This document shows positions 1 to 10,668 of a stretch of 64,000 bases of DNA, one piece after another. This stretch comes from Sesamum alatum (taxonomy: Eukaryota; Streptophyta; Magnoliopsida; Lamiales; Pedaliaceae), in the NCBI GenBank assembly GCA_034509735.1, contig JACGWO010000012.1, forward strand, positions 27,743,188 to 27,807,187. The letters run 5' to 3'. The translations under genes and the position numbers were made by a program. Within the stretch, counting starts at the first letter, position 1, and every line of letters begins with the position of its first letter. A model generated the notes under the pieces. That model saw only the letters and a program-made list of their open reading frames with translations, was not told the origin of the DNA and searched no databases.

Positions 1-652
1 ATGGAAATATTTTCCAATTTCAGTCCTGCCAGTTTCATAGTTTTAAAAATCAGATCAACATCAAACCCTTTTTACTCCAAAAAAACATAATGCAATACCT
101 ATAGTAAGGTAGAAAAGGAAGTGCTTACAAAAGGCCAAAGAGCTCTTAAAGAACTGCGGTAATCTTAAAATTCTAAATGTTGGGCAAAAAATTGAAAGAA
201 TTCATCTATTTTATGCTGATATATCTATTCCAACAACCTTTCAAGGAAATACAAACTATTTTCAAACTACAATGACATAAGTATATTAGAATCAGTAATG
301 CAGAGTCACAGGAACATAACATAATTCCATCAGAATGCTATTATTAGCCCTAAACATTCAGCAAGTTGAACTTGAGGGTTAACAGTTTATCTATCTAATA
401 TTTTTCCATAAGACGAGTTGCCCTTAAGGGATCTTTTAAGAGCAAAAGAGAAAGATGGGGATGGGGGTGGTTGAGGAAAAATTTTCTTGGGTTCCCACAA
501 AGTAAGGTTGCCAAAAGGGAGAGTGGTATGACCTATTTTGACATTATTTACATGAATAGGCAGCTCTAAAACTTATTCCGACTAGGAAGAATAGAGGCTT
601 TCCACACGTGATTCAGTATTGACACATAGAAACAAACATAACAATGACATAC
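1..652 (-). other. Intron of the ARABIDILLO gene, running off the left edge
   Basis: This stretch follows the last visible ARABIDILLO exon, which ends on the minus strand with a GT donor at 651-652. I looked for the next expected armadillo exon (the family continues after VEAL with another repeat) and did not find it, so the intron is longer than 652 bases. Nothing else is recognisable; the sequence is AT-rich and non-coding. Confidence 0.7.
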
Positions 653-3600
653 CAATGCCTCAACTCCACCTGCCGCCGCAATGGCTTCTCGGTTCCTGTC
701 GTCAAAGGATAAATTCCATAATGCACCAGCAGCTTCTTGCCTATGCACCAGAAAACAATGGAGCAATTTTAAAAACGCCAAGGTTATGCAAACACCATCA
801 GAAACAGCAATGACCTACTTCTCACAAAAGTTTGAAACTAAATAGAAACTTCAGCAAAAAAGAAAAAGAAAAAACCATTACCTCACACCATCATGTTGGG
901 AACGAGTAAGTTGCACAAGAGCTTCAAGTGCTCCGGCCTCTTGTCCTACTACAGCATTGTTACTGTTGCTATCTCCATGAGCAGCCAAATTTGCCAATGC
1001 CCGAGCTGCCTGTACATTAACATGAAACAATAATAACTGAGAAACTTTTTGCTTATATAGAAAGTTTTTCCACGTTGAATCGAGAGTTGAAGGTAAGCAG
1101 CAATTAAATAGCATCTGATAGATCAAACGTCATTGGAGAAGCACCTCAGACTAACACCGAGCAATATGAAAAACACAAGTTGGAGAATATGAAATGTGGG
1201 AAAGAAGAGAGACTGATACGTTGTCTAGGACGGGTGTATGATTCTGTAACATTTGCAGCAAGTACGAGATGAGTCTCCACACATATTAACTTGGAGATGA
1301 TACAATGCTTAACGAGCAACTTCAATTATACCCCTGGGCGCATTAAAGAAAGAATTTGACATGATGTGTCAAATTCAAATTCCAACACTAAATTATTAAT
1401 AAAGTTTGCATCTGTATATGCAAGGGAAATCAACTTTATGCCACCTTATGTAGATAAATGTACTCCTTGCAAGTATGTCATCATTGTCATGGATAGATAT
1501 TGCTAACTTAAAAGATGAAGAATATCCTAGAACCACGGAACGTAATTAATAGTAATAGATCCTGGTGGCCCACTATCACAAATTCCAACTAGATATGGCT
1601 TATGCATGGAATTACTAGCTTGCCGAATGATATTCCTTGAGAACACCACAGTGCTCCAATCAGAAGTTGATCAAATAAAATAGAGCACCTGCATGACTAC
1701 CCTAGATATTGCAACTGTTTAAAAGAAGAAAAGTATAAACCATGAAAATTTCCCAGAGGGTAAGTGACTTATAGACCAAGGTAAAGAAACAGAATGGCTA
1801 AGTGAGCTGGGTGCAAGTTGTTCTTCTTGACATTCTAATAAACGGAGGGACCGTCCTTGCTAGGTCAGGAAGTGCTACAGAAAAATGATGATGTTCAATA
1901 AATATGTAGATTTCATGCTTCGATATTCTATAAAACAGAATACCACCTGCTCCTGAACTCCTTCGACCTTGCAAGTGCGAGCTAGCGTAACTAAGGCATG
2001 AACACCACCAACTGAAGCAACTTCCGTGCTGCATTTATCATCCGCTGCCAAATTTGCTAATGCACCGGCTGCACGTTCCTGAAATTAATCAAAGATCCAA
2101 CAATGCACATCCTTGAGCATGTTAAATTAACTAAGACCGAGTCCATCATATGTAGCATAAACACATGTACACGCAGCAATACTAATGCGGGGAGACATAC
2201 CAGCACTCCTTCACCACCACTAGACCTTGACCATTTGAATATAAGGTCAACTAAAGCTTTTACTCCACCAGCTTCGGCAATGGCACCCTAGGATAGGAAT
2301 TTTATCATCAAAACCTGAATATTAAAGCATGCAATGATACGAACATGAAATGTAAAATAAATAACAGAAAAAACCTTGTGATCTTCACCAACAGAGAGGT
2401 TCCACAGTCCTCCAGCAGCCTCTTCCGCAACCAATCTGTTCACAGATCTAGCAAGATTTACAAGAATGCTGATGCCTCCTTCATCTGCCACGGCTTTCGC
2501 AACATTAGCATTCACTGATAAGTTTGCTATGGCCTACATGCAAAAGCAACTCGAATATTAGACGGCTTTTGGCCCAGTTGAGCTGATTAATAGAGGTTGA
2601 CAGCACAACAAATTGTTATCAAAATCTCTGCCTTGAGAAGCACAAGAGTAAGCATAGTGGAAGATGTAAAAGTAACAGTGGCAAATTAATTCTAGAAGCC
2701 AACTGAACTTAAATACTAAGACCGAAGAATAACACATTCAGCAGCACACCAATGCCATAAATCTTACTTTAGCAGCCTCTGACTGGAGCCCCTCCCGCCA
2801 TGAACGAGCAAGGTTGAGGAGAAGGCGTATACCACCCTCTCGCATAACTGCTTCAGCCCTTCCTATATCAATACTGGCATTTTCATCGTCAATTACAACA
2901 AAGGTTGCAAGAGCGGTTGCTGCTCTTTCTTGAACTTCCTCCTGGGGACTTTGCATGAAACTAAGCAACAAACTTGTGCCTTGGTTGAGCCAGAAATTAT
3001 CCAAACCAGGTGGATTGCTCTCAGAAACACGGAGAAGGGTATTGGAAATGATCCACTCCAGCCAGTTCAAAATCTCATTAACTCTCCTATCCTCGATTTT
3101 TGAATATCTCCAATCCAGGAAAACATTCATGTTATTGTTTGACGCATCGACAAATAGGGTAGCTACTCCTTTGAGAATGTCGGTGAAGACAGCCAGTAGA
3201 ACTTTACCTCTATGATTCCTATTAGAAGCAAAACTGGCATCCTCCTCAAGTGATGGACAATTCAAGGCGCACAAGACCTTCAAACTAACCGAGGATGAAA
3301 AGAATCTTGATACGGTAGTAGGGTTAATATCTGTTCTAGAAACATCTAAGGCTATCAAGTTCGGAAGCTTACTCCACTCTTGTAAAACCAAATTCCACTT
3401 AATATTTGTTGTTCCTGCGACTGAGAGGAAGCGAAGGGATGCAACACTCCCCAAGGCTGTCTCGTCTACCTTTCTGCAGTCAATAAACCCGATATCTGTC
3501 AAATTCTGGCAATGCTTTGCCAAAGCATTGATTGCATCTGCATCCACTTCGTGAAGGCCTGAGATCCGAAGTTTCTGCAGTTTTGGGCAACAAATGGCAA

Positions 3601-4108
3601 TTGCTTTTATTGCATCACTGCTGATTCTTTCACAGAAATCAGGCCCAATCACAAGGGACTCAAGAGCTTCATGTCGGGCGGCAAGCACAGAGAGTGTAGC
3701 ATCAGTTATTTTCCTGCAACAGTCACCACTAATCTCGCGTAAATTCTTAGCCTGAAGTTTTATGACTGCTTCAGCAGATTCAGGACCACGGAACCGGAGC
3801 TTCTGAAGATTTTCACATCGAGAGGCAAGTGCTGCAGCAGCTGTAGCATCACACTTATGGGGCCGGAGGTCCAACACCTGCCACAAACATGGAGATTTAC
3901 CTAGAGTCCACCATGTTCGGCAGGTAGATGACAAGCTTGCTCGATCACGATAGTTCAGACATGAGAAAAGCTGGATCACTGTATCATCAGGTAACCTTGT
4001 CCAATCAAGGATCCCGTTCTCATCCAAACTCAAATACTCATCAGTCTCAGGGCAATCCACTTTCTCTTTGCCTCTCCTTACAACCCTCCTCCGCACTCTC
4101 CTACTCAT
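653..4108 (-). CDS. ARABIDILLO: ARABIDILLO-type F-box/armadillo-repeat protein (3' end outside window)
   Basis: Minus-strand exons: 2768-4108, 2375-2533, 2201-2287, 1947-2078, 882-1009 and 653-740, all GT-AG and in phase, encoding about 645 residues. Family members have about 930, so roughly the last 280 lie off the left edge. The start is set at 4108 (MSRRVRRR) to match relatives, although in-frame ATGs lie at 4111 and 4129. Residues 1-16 form a basic nuclear-localisation-like stretch. An F-box follows at about 36-82 (WTRLPDDTVIQLFSCL), then leucine-rich repeats (about 90-290), then armadillo repeats with AAGALWNLS-type motifs. In Arabidopsis these proteins are nuclear and promote lateral root branching, probably as substrate adaptors of SCF ubiquitin ligases. 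No frameshift or missing motif is seen. Confidence 0.95.
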
Positions 4109-5100
4109 CATTGGATCAGTTTTTAGCACTCAGTCACTCCACAACTAGGGATTTTAATAGCCAGTTTGGATAAAGCCACAAAAATAAAACCAACCAGATA
4201 GACAATGTAGAAGGCACACAGCCCTTCTCTCTCAATTGTCCTCAAGTATCTAAAACCAGAACCCACTACCCTGCCACCGATTCCTCCTGATCACCAACTC
4301 AAACAATGAACCCTACAATTCCCCCCAACCAGAAACCACCAAAATCACAACTTAAGGGGTCACAGCACCTCGGTGCCAAAAACAAGTACGTCTGTACATA
4401 AAAAGACTCGGTTTTTACAAAACCATTGATGAACAAACAGAATTCAAAAACACTCAACTCTCAAAACCCAAATCCTAAAACGAGCAAAGCTGCCAAAATG
4501 AGCCAAAGAGCAATGCCCTTTAGCCTCAAGAAGCCCTAATTTGCGAACCCACTGATAAATTGCTCAAGCAGACCCCTAATATATACACCATACAGCCACA
4601 ACAAAATGGCAAGTCTCAAAGAATACACAAAATCTGCGCCCCAGATAGCATAAATCCTCAATCATAAATGCATGATAGTCAGTAAAAGTCAATTGAGTTT
4701 CCCCTCAAAACCTGAGTGTTTCGGCCTTTTGGGCCTTACGGTAAAACCCTTAAATCTCCAGCCTTTGCATTCAACATATTCCCCTTTTATTCACATTCAA
4801 GGGACTTATTGTATATCTCAGATACGTTACTCTGATGCACAAGAAAATATAGATGGGCACAAAAAAAAAACCACACAAAAATAAAAGCTCTAAATATCAT
4901 GCATATGCTTATGTGTATATATATGTACAAAATCAAGAGAGAGAGAGAGACAAAAGTGAGGAAGGGTCGGAGAGAATTGAGGAGGTGAGTATATGAAAGA
5001 TGTGAGAGAAAGCAAAGCCAAAGCCTCTAATCACACTTGTCCACTCCTCTCTCTCTCACATACATATAAGCACACACTATTAGGAATTTCTAAGACAATT
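4109..5100 (-). promoter_or_regulatory. Leader and promoter of the ARABIDILLO gene
   Basis: No gene lies here. On the minus strand a CT-rich stretch (plus-strand GA runs near 4936-4950 and CT runs near 5047-5060) and a TATA-like element at about 5060-5072 fit a promoter with the transcription start near 5.03 kb. The transcript would then have a leader of about 0.9 kb, possibly with a leader intron whose ends I could not fix. Confidence 0.4.
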
Positions 5101-5129
5101 TGAAATTTTAGGATGTTGAAAGCTGCCTT

Positions 5130-5194
5130 AACTTCAAGAATATAGATAATTACCAAATAAAAAAAAAAAAAAAAAAAAAACTTCAAGAATATAG
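5130..5194 (+). mobile_element. Short poly(A)-tailed retro-insertion with 16-bp target duplication
   Basis: The 16-base sequence AACTTCAAGAATATAG occurs at 5130-5145 and again at 5179-5194. Between the copies lies a 33-base insert, which starts ATAATTACC and ends in a pure A tract. A poly(A) tail inside a long target duplication is the signature of LINE-driven (target-primed) insertion. Only the 3' tip of the source element was copied, so its identity is unknown. Confidence 0.6.
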
Positions 5195-5519
5195 AGTTCA
5201 ATTATCATAATTGATATTTTTGTATGTTACAGCTATTATTAAGAACAAAAAAAATGAATATGCAGTCACATTACTAGAGGTGAAAATGATATGATTTTTT
5301 ATTTTATTTTGTCGCATTACCATTGAATGAAAATTTTATAAAGTCCTATTTTTTGAATGTGCGTAGACAATATATTCATTTTTTATAATGCTAAATTTAT
5401 AATGGATTTATTTTATTTTGATGGGTGATTTATGGAAGAACTTTTAAATAATTTCATATTAAAATAATTTAAACTTTATTGATATTCACATAATATAATG
5501 TTGATATGTTAGGTTACTA

Positions 5520-5940
5520 TTTTTATCTGTCGAGGGTTGTACGGTTGTATCCGAGCGAGGAAACTTGGAAGGAAATAAATTGTAGATCGTCACAAGACAT
5601 GAAGGTGTCGTGCTTGGTCCCGACATTAGCGCCCTAACGATCAAGTTAGGTGAGTTGAAAGTCCAAGGGTCGAGGCTAAAATGTAATAAATGAAGGGATT
5701 ACATACGTGGAATCCTCATAAATGAGAGGTATTTATACTCATCCCCCAGCGTACGGATGCCATTGGGTGCCTTTCGGGATGGCACCACGTGTTGCCCGTT
5801 CTCGCATTCCAAGGATTCTTCTGAATCTGCGCTTGTTCCTCTCGGCCTTTGGTCAATGGGCTTCTTGGGCCGTTGTTAGATTATCTTTAAGGCTAAAGTA
5901 CTACCTAGCCCAAACCACATCCAAGATGGACTTCAGAGAC
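5520..5940. mobile_element. Possible solo LTR or LTR fragment
   Basis: This block is less AT-rich than its surroundings and holds a TATA-like GGTATTTATACTC at about 5728-5740 with GC-richer flanks, resembling the promoter part of a plant retrotransposon LTR. I could not define TG...CA ends or a 5-bp target duplication. It could instead be other decayed repeat sequence. The short reading frame at 5722-5949 has no recognisable protein. Confidence 0.3.
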
Positions 5941-6661
5941 TGTAATTGAATTAAGAAAAAAAATAGAAAGAAAATATAGGGATAACTCTTCACTTTTTAA
6001 CCCACGTCAAATTCACAAAGAGAGTTGAAGGGTTTTAAATTATTTGTAATATGCAATCATCCAAACAATAATCTGTCATGGGAGTTTGAAATATTCACCG
6101 TTAGAGTCCATTTGTCCAAGTATGGCATAAAAAGTAATCTAAATCGTGATACCGAATAGGTGAATATTTATATCGTGATACTAGATATGTGAAACCTTTT
6201 TATATGTCAACTACTCCAAGTTCAGATATTTCTAAGTGTCTGGGATAATTTGATGGCCAGATAACATAAATACTTTTTGCCAGTATAACTTTTGTTTTTG
6301 TTGCAGTTGTTTGGATATAGTTTGGAGTTTTGTCATCACCAACAACATCTATTACGTAGTAAAGAATGTAATTTGCGCATGTAGATAATAGTCTAATCCT
6401 TTTTATTTGGGGAAGATGTAAAAATTTGTGAAGTTTATGGGCTAAAGCATGAATGCAAGAAGCTTGTAGATTGAAACTATGAACATCTAATGCCAAAACA
6501 TAGTTCTCATATTGGGGCCAATAATAAATAATGTAAATATATAATGGGCTTACATTACAATTTTGAAAATTTCAAGCGGTTGGGATTAAAGAAAAAAAAC
6601 ATGGACGAATTAAGACAAGTCATACACACAACAATGTTGGGGAAAATGTAAATTGCATTAA

Positions 6662-7443
6662 GGGCATGATTGGTATATAGGAATGGAATTGAGTGAGAAT
6701 GGAATGAAATTAGGAATGGAATAAAAGTAGGAATGGAATGATTTTGGTATACCATTCCTATGTTTGGTATACCAAAGGAATGAAAAGGAGAATTGAATCA
6801 AAACTTTCAAATTACTCATTTATATATTTTTTAATAATGAAACTTAAAAATTAAAATAAAAAACAACTAAGCTACGTCTCATTAATGACATAAGGAATAT
6901 TATTTTTGAAATATTAAATTAATTATAAATTTATAATATATATATATTGTTGGACGTTTTCATATATTTAAATTTTTTTAAAAAATACTTATTATTTGGT
7001 AAATGCTTATGCTTATAGTAATATCTGGTAAAATGCCTATAAAGATGTTAATAATTTTATATTATATTTAATAAAATATTTAAGAATTTTTTTTATATTT
7101 TACATTTTATATTTTCTAAAAACCACATATTTAAATATTTTATATTGATATTCATTTATTTTAATGTATTGAAATAATATATAATTTTGTGACTATAAAT
7201 CTCGCAACTATAATTTTATTAAAAATTATTTTAGCAGTATATAAAAACAAAATCTATTCCCAAACTATTGGGAATAGCTAAAACCATGGGTGAGTGGGGG
7301 AATGCCTAATCCCATATTTATGGGAATGGGCATTCCCAAAGGAATGGCTATTGCTATTCCTAAATTATACCAAACATGTGTTTGGAATAAGATTAGGAAT
7401 GTTCATTCCATTCCAAATGCATTCCCTCATACCAATCATGCCC
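6662..7443. mobile_element. PIF/Harbinger (Tourist-like) MITE, 782 bp
   Basis: The ends are a 15-base inverted repeat, GGGCATGATTGGTAT at 6662 and its reverse complement ending at 7443. The element is flanked by the direct 3-bp repeat TAA (6659-6661 and 7444-7446). A TAA/TTA duplication with GGG-starting ends is typical of PIF/Harbinger elements. The interior is AT-rich, with many GGAATG and CATTCC motifs near both ends that extend the fold-back, and it has no transposase frame. It is therefore non-autonomous. Confidence 0.8.
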
Positions 7444-7609
7444 TAAAGGTAAAAGATCATAACCAAGTTACAAGAACCTTCCAAGTCAGCCAAACGTTGA
7501 ACTAACTAAGCTACCCATGTCAGTGCAGTTAACAAGCAAGTTCTAAGGCCAAGCAATATGCCAGATGCTATATAATACAGAAGTTTGCACAATTTGCTGC
7601 AACTCATCG

Positions 7610-8265
7610 CTCAATATTCTAAACCTCACTTGTTCAATAATGCTATGTGCAATACTCTCGGCAGAAGATGACATTCCTCGGAAGCGCCTCTGATTTCTCT
7701 CCCTTCAAAGGTGATAGACAGTGGATGCCAAAACGGCCCTATAGGCCGCCTTAAGCATATGGGAGCCGTGCCACCTCCTACTAGCCCACAACACCTCTTG
7801 CTGCCACTGCTGGTCAGACCATCGAAATTGCACTTCACGGTACAAGATGTCCAGACACTATCTGGAAAAAGAGCATTGAAAGAAGATGTGGGAATGGGTT
7901 TCCATCATAGGACCATTACAAAGAATGCAAGAAACAACCCCATGCTACAACCAAGGTTTATCCATGGTCGACAACCTCTCCCGAACTGCTAACCATAAGA
8001 TAAACAGATTACGAGGGATCTTGAAAGGGCTTCTAAACAACGAAAACCAAAGGACCTTGGGGCAGGGGCTAAAACAAGCCAAGGGCCATAGCGCTTGAAA
8101 AGATTCCGTCCTTCCAACAAACCTTGTCCGCATCACCAGAAACTGCAGGAAGGTGAGCTACAATGTCAGTCACCACAGCGGATCGACGAGTCAGCCACTC
8201 CCATTGCCCTTCCCCAATCACCGAAGCAAGGTAAGCATCCAGCCCTAACTCAAGGAGTTACAGAA
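7610..8265 (-). pseudogene. Decayed LINE ORF2 3' end (reverse-transcriptase zinc-binding region)
   Basis: Read on the minus strand in shifting frames, this segment carries typical C-terminal LINE sequence. It begins with GEGQWEWLTRRSA and a D..CW..G.FS motif, then FKIPRNLFILWLAVRERLST, then a Cys/His cluster (CILCNG...ETHSHIFFQC) and finally YHL followed by RERNQRRF. These match the zf-RVT domain at the end of plant L1-type ORF2 proteins. Several in-frame stops and frame changes break it, and the reverse transcriptase and endonuclease parts are absent. It lies immediately beside the Harbinger-type MITE and has no intact gene around it. Confidence 0.8.
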
Positions 8266-8619
8266 AGCACTACTATCTTTATAATTTATATTCCCATAGA
8301 GAGAAAAAGAATATTATTTTTGGATAAAATATTATCTCTTTTTAAGGTAAGGTAAATAGAACAATATGTAAGGAATAATAAGTGAAAGGTCTCATGGATG
8401 ATGGATGGACTAATTGGCTTGATATTTGAAGTACAACATTTTTTGAAAAAGTACTTTATTGTTGTTGGTTTCACTTTTAATTCACATGCGCTTTTCTTTT
8501 TTTATTTTTCCTTTCTTTTTTGGCAAAAAACAATCTTATTAAATTATACAAGAGCGACTTGTGTGTAATTGTTAGTTATGTATAGTGTGTATCTATTTAA
8601 GCAACTTATATATAAATTT

Positions 8620-9045
8620 GGATAAATTACAACTACCTTCCCAGAGATTTGGCATAACTATAAATACTCCCTCGTTGTTTGAAAAATTACAAATACCCCC
8701 TAAGGTTTGTGACTGTCTAACATATAACTCATTTCCATCCAATTTTATGGTAAACTGATCAAAATGCCCTTATGCACTGAATTATTTTTTTATTCAATTC
8801 GTAAAATTTATTGGACTATAATACGCAGAGAGGGGTTTCTTAAGTTTTTACACAGATGAGCTATAATGCAATTTGTCTTGGTTGAATTTTCTATAATTTT
8901 AATAAAAGAAATTAAGGGCTAAATGATCAATTTCAAGCCTTTGGTTAAAAATTACAAACCTCAGGGAAGTATTTATAATTTTTCAAACAATGTGAGAATA
9001 TTTGTAATTAAGTCAAATCTCATGGGAGCTGGATGTAATTTACCC
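8620..9045. mobile_element. MULE-type MITE, family B copy 1 (426 bp)
   Basis: A fold-back element begins GGATAAATTACAACTACC and ends with the near reverse complement (GGATGTAATTTACCC). It is flanked by a perfect 9-bp target duplication, TATAAATTT (8611-8619 and 9046-9054). Nine-base duplications with long terminal inverted repeats identify Mutator-like elements. Internal markers shared with the 31.9-kb copy are GTTTGAAAAATTACAAATA and CTGATCAAAATGCCCTTAT. There is no coding capacity. Confidence 0.8.
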
Positions 9046-9054
9046 TATAAATTT

Positions 9055-10590
9055 GGTTTGATTAATAAGAATAATACATAAAGGAATCCAATCGAATTTC
9101 TCTTCATCTAGACAACTATTAATGCTTCCATTGATAAATATCAAAGAAATTAATTCAGTTTTTGAACATATTTGTTGAGCTAAATTCAAGATGATCACAT
9201 TCAAAATTATGAATTTTAATTCAGTAGATAAAAGTGATCGAATATGTAAATAAAGTAAATTAATTATATTTTTAAATTCAATTAATCATGGTCAAACACT
9301 GTCTAGCTATATATGGCCCGTATTTAACCCCTGTTCCAATAATTAAGTGGATTTTATGCTAATTGTAACTTATATCTTGCTAATATATGATAATATTTTT
9401 TAAAATTCAAATCACATCGAAATAATTGACCAAAGAGATTATTTTCTTTAGTCAAAATAAATCTAATTATTGGTTAAAATTGTGTTGCTATATATGATAG
9501 TATAGATGTGTGATAGAAGAGAAAATAAATTTCCAAATAAATCACTCGAATAAAAAATTGAAGGGGATTCTTTTTTCTTTTTTCTTTTTCAATAAAAGGT
9601 CGAACGGGGCTAAATTCTTACTCATTTTAAGTTATTCTCCAAGTTAATGTCATCAAACATATGAAAAAGAATTGAAATAATTTATTTTGTAATGACAATT
9701 TTAAATTCGTTAAATATCTACTGAAAGAGAAATTCAATTAGCATTAACAACAAAAATTATAGGAAAAATTAAGGCTAAAAATCACCAATGACAACTAATC
9801 GAACATATATTTAGTATGGATGAAAGGATTCAAACTCTCAACCATGACCCTAAATTAAGCTGATTATAACTATTTTAGGGAATAGAAAAAAAAGTAAGTT
9901 ACCTAGTAGAATTTGGTAGGTTAAGAAAATATAATAAACATTATTCAATCAATAAATTTCTTTTAATCTAATAAAAAGAATCCAAAAATTATGAAAATTC
10001 AGAATTTAGTCAAAATTATTGAACTTTTGGTCAAAGACTCCTTCAAATATAAAATATATTTGAGTAATGCTGTCACAATTACATGAAAAATTTAAGTTAT
10101 AAATAATTAATATAATATATATATAATTAATCAATAATTACTCTTACAATAAGCCAACAACTATTATTAATATCCTCATATATTTTGTGCTTTTGAAAAA
10201 ACAAACTATATTATGTAATTAGTTTTGCTAAACACCTGAGAATTTAGAAGAAAAAAAAAGAAGATAAAAACAAAAGCATACATAAAATTTGATTTTTTTT
10301 TTTTCAATTTACCCCTAAGCATACACCAAATTTCAATATTTTTTTCATAATTACATGAGTAATTATGAAAGTACCAAATATTTCATTTTTATATTTGGGA
10401 AAATTATTGCAACGTGTCAATTAAATGGGTAAAGTAAGGAAAGGCGAATTAAAATAATGATTTATTTCCTCTAACAATGATTATTGTCCCCTAATAATTG
10501 CAGATAAAAAGGTACAATCTTTATTACGGCACAGTTAGTACCACCTAAAGTGACCATCGCACGACACGCATTACGAGTTGTACGTTCTGG
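9055..10590. other. Intergenic, AT-rich, no recognisable feature
   Basis: About 1.5 kb of AT-rich DNA lies between the MITE and the CAT9 promoter. I see no gene, RNA or classified repeat. The last few hundred bases presumably include distal CAT9 promoter sequence. Confidence 0.6.
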
Positions 10591-10593
10591 AAC

Positions 10594-10601
10594 CTATATA
10601 T
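10594..10601 (+). promoter_or_regulatory. TATA box of CAT9
   Basis: CTATATATATG lies 68-75 bases upstream of the CAT9 ATG, in GC-richer sequence than its surroundings. It predicts transcription starting near 10625-10632 and a short leader of about 40 bases without an upstream ATG. Confidence 0.65.
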
Positions 10602-10668
10602 ATGTATGGCCGAGAGGTCCCGCTGCTTCTCACTCGCACTTCTGTCCGGTAGGTAGAAGCTAGAAATC

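Noticed and set aside
5520..5940. Full LTR retrotransposon
   Set aside because: No gag-pol remnants, no second LTR within range, and no definable TG...CA ends; kept only as a low-confidence LTR-like block.
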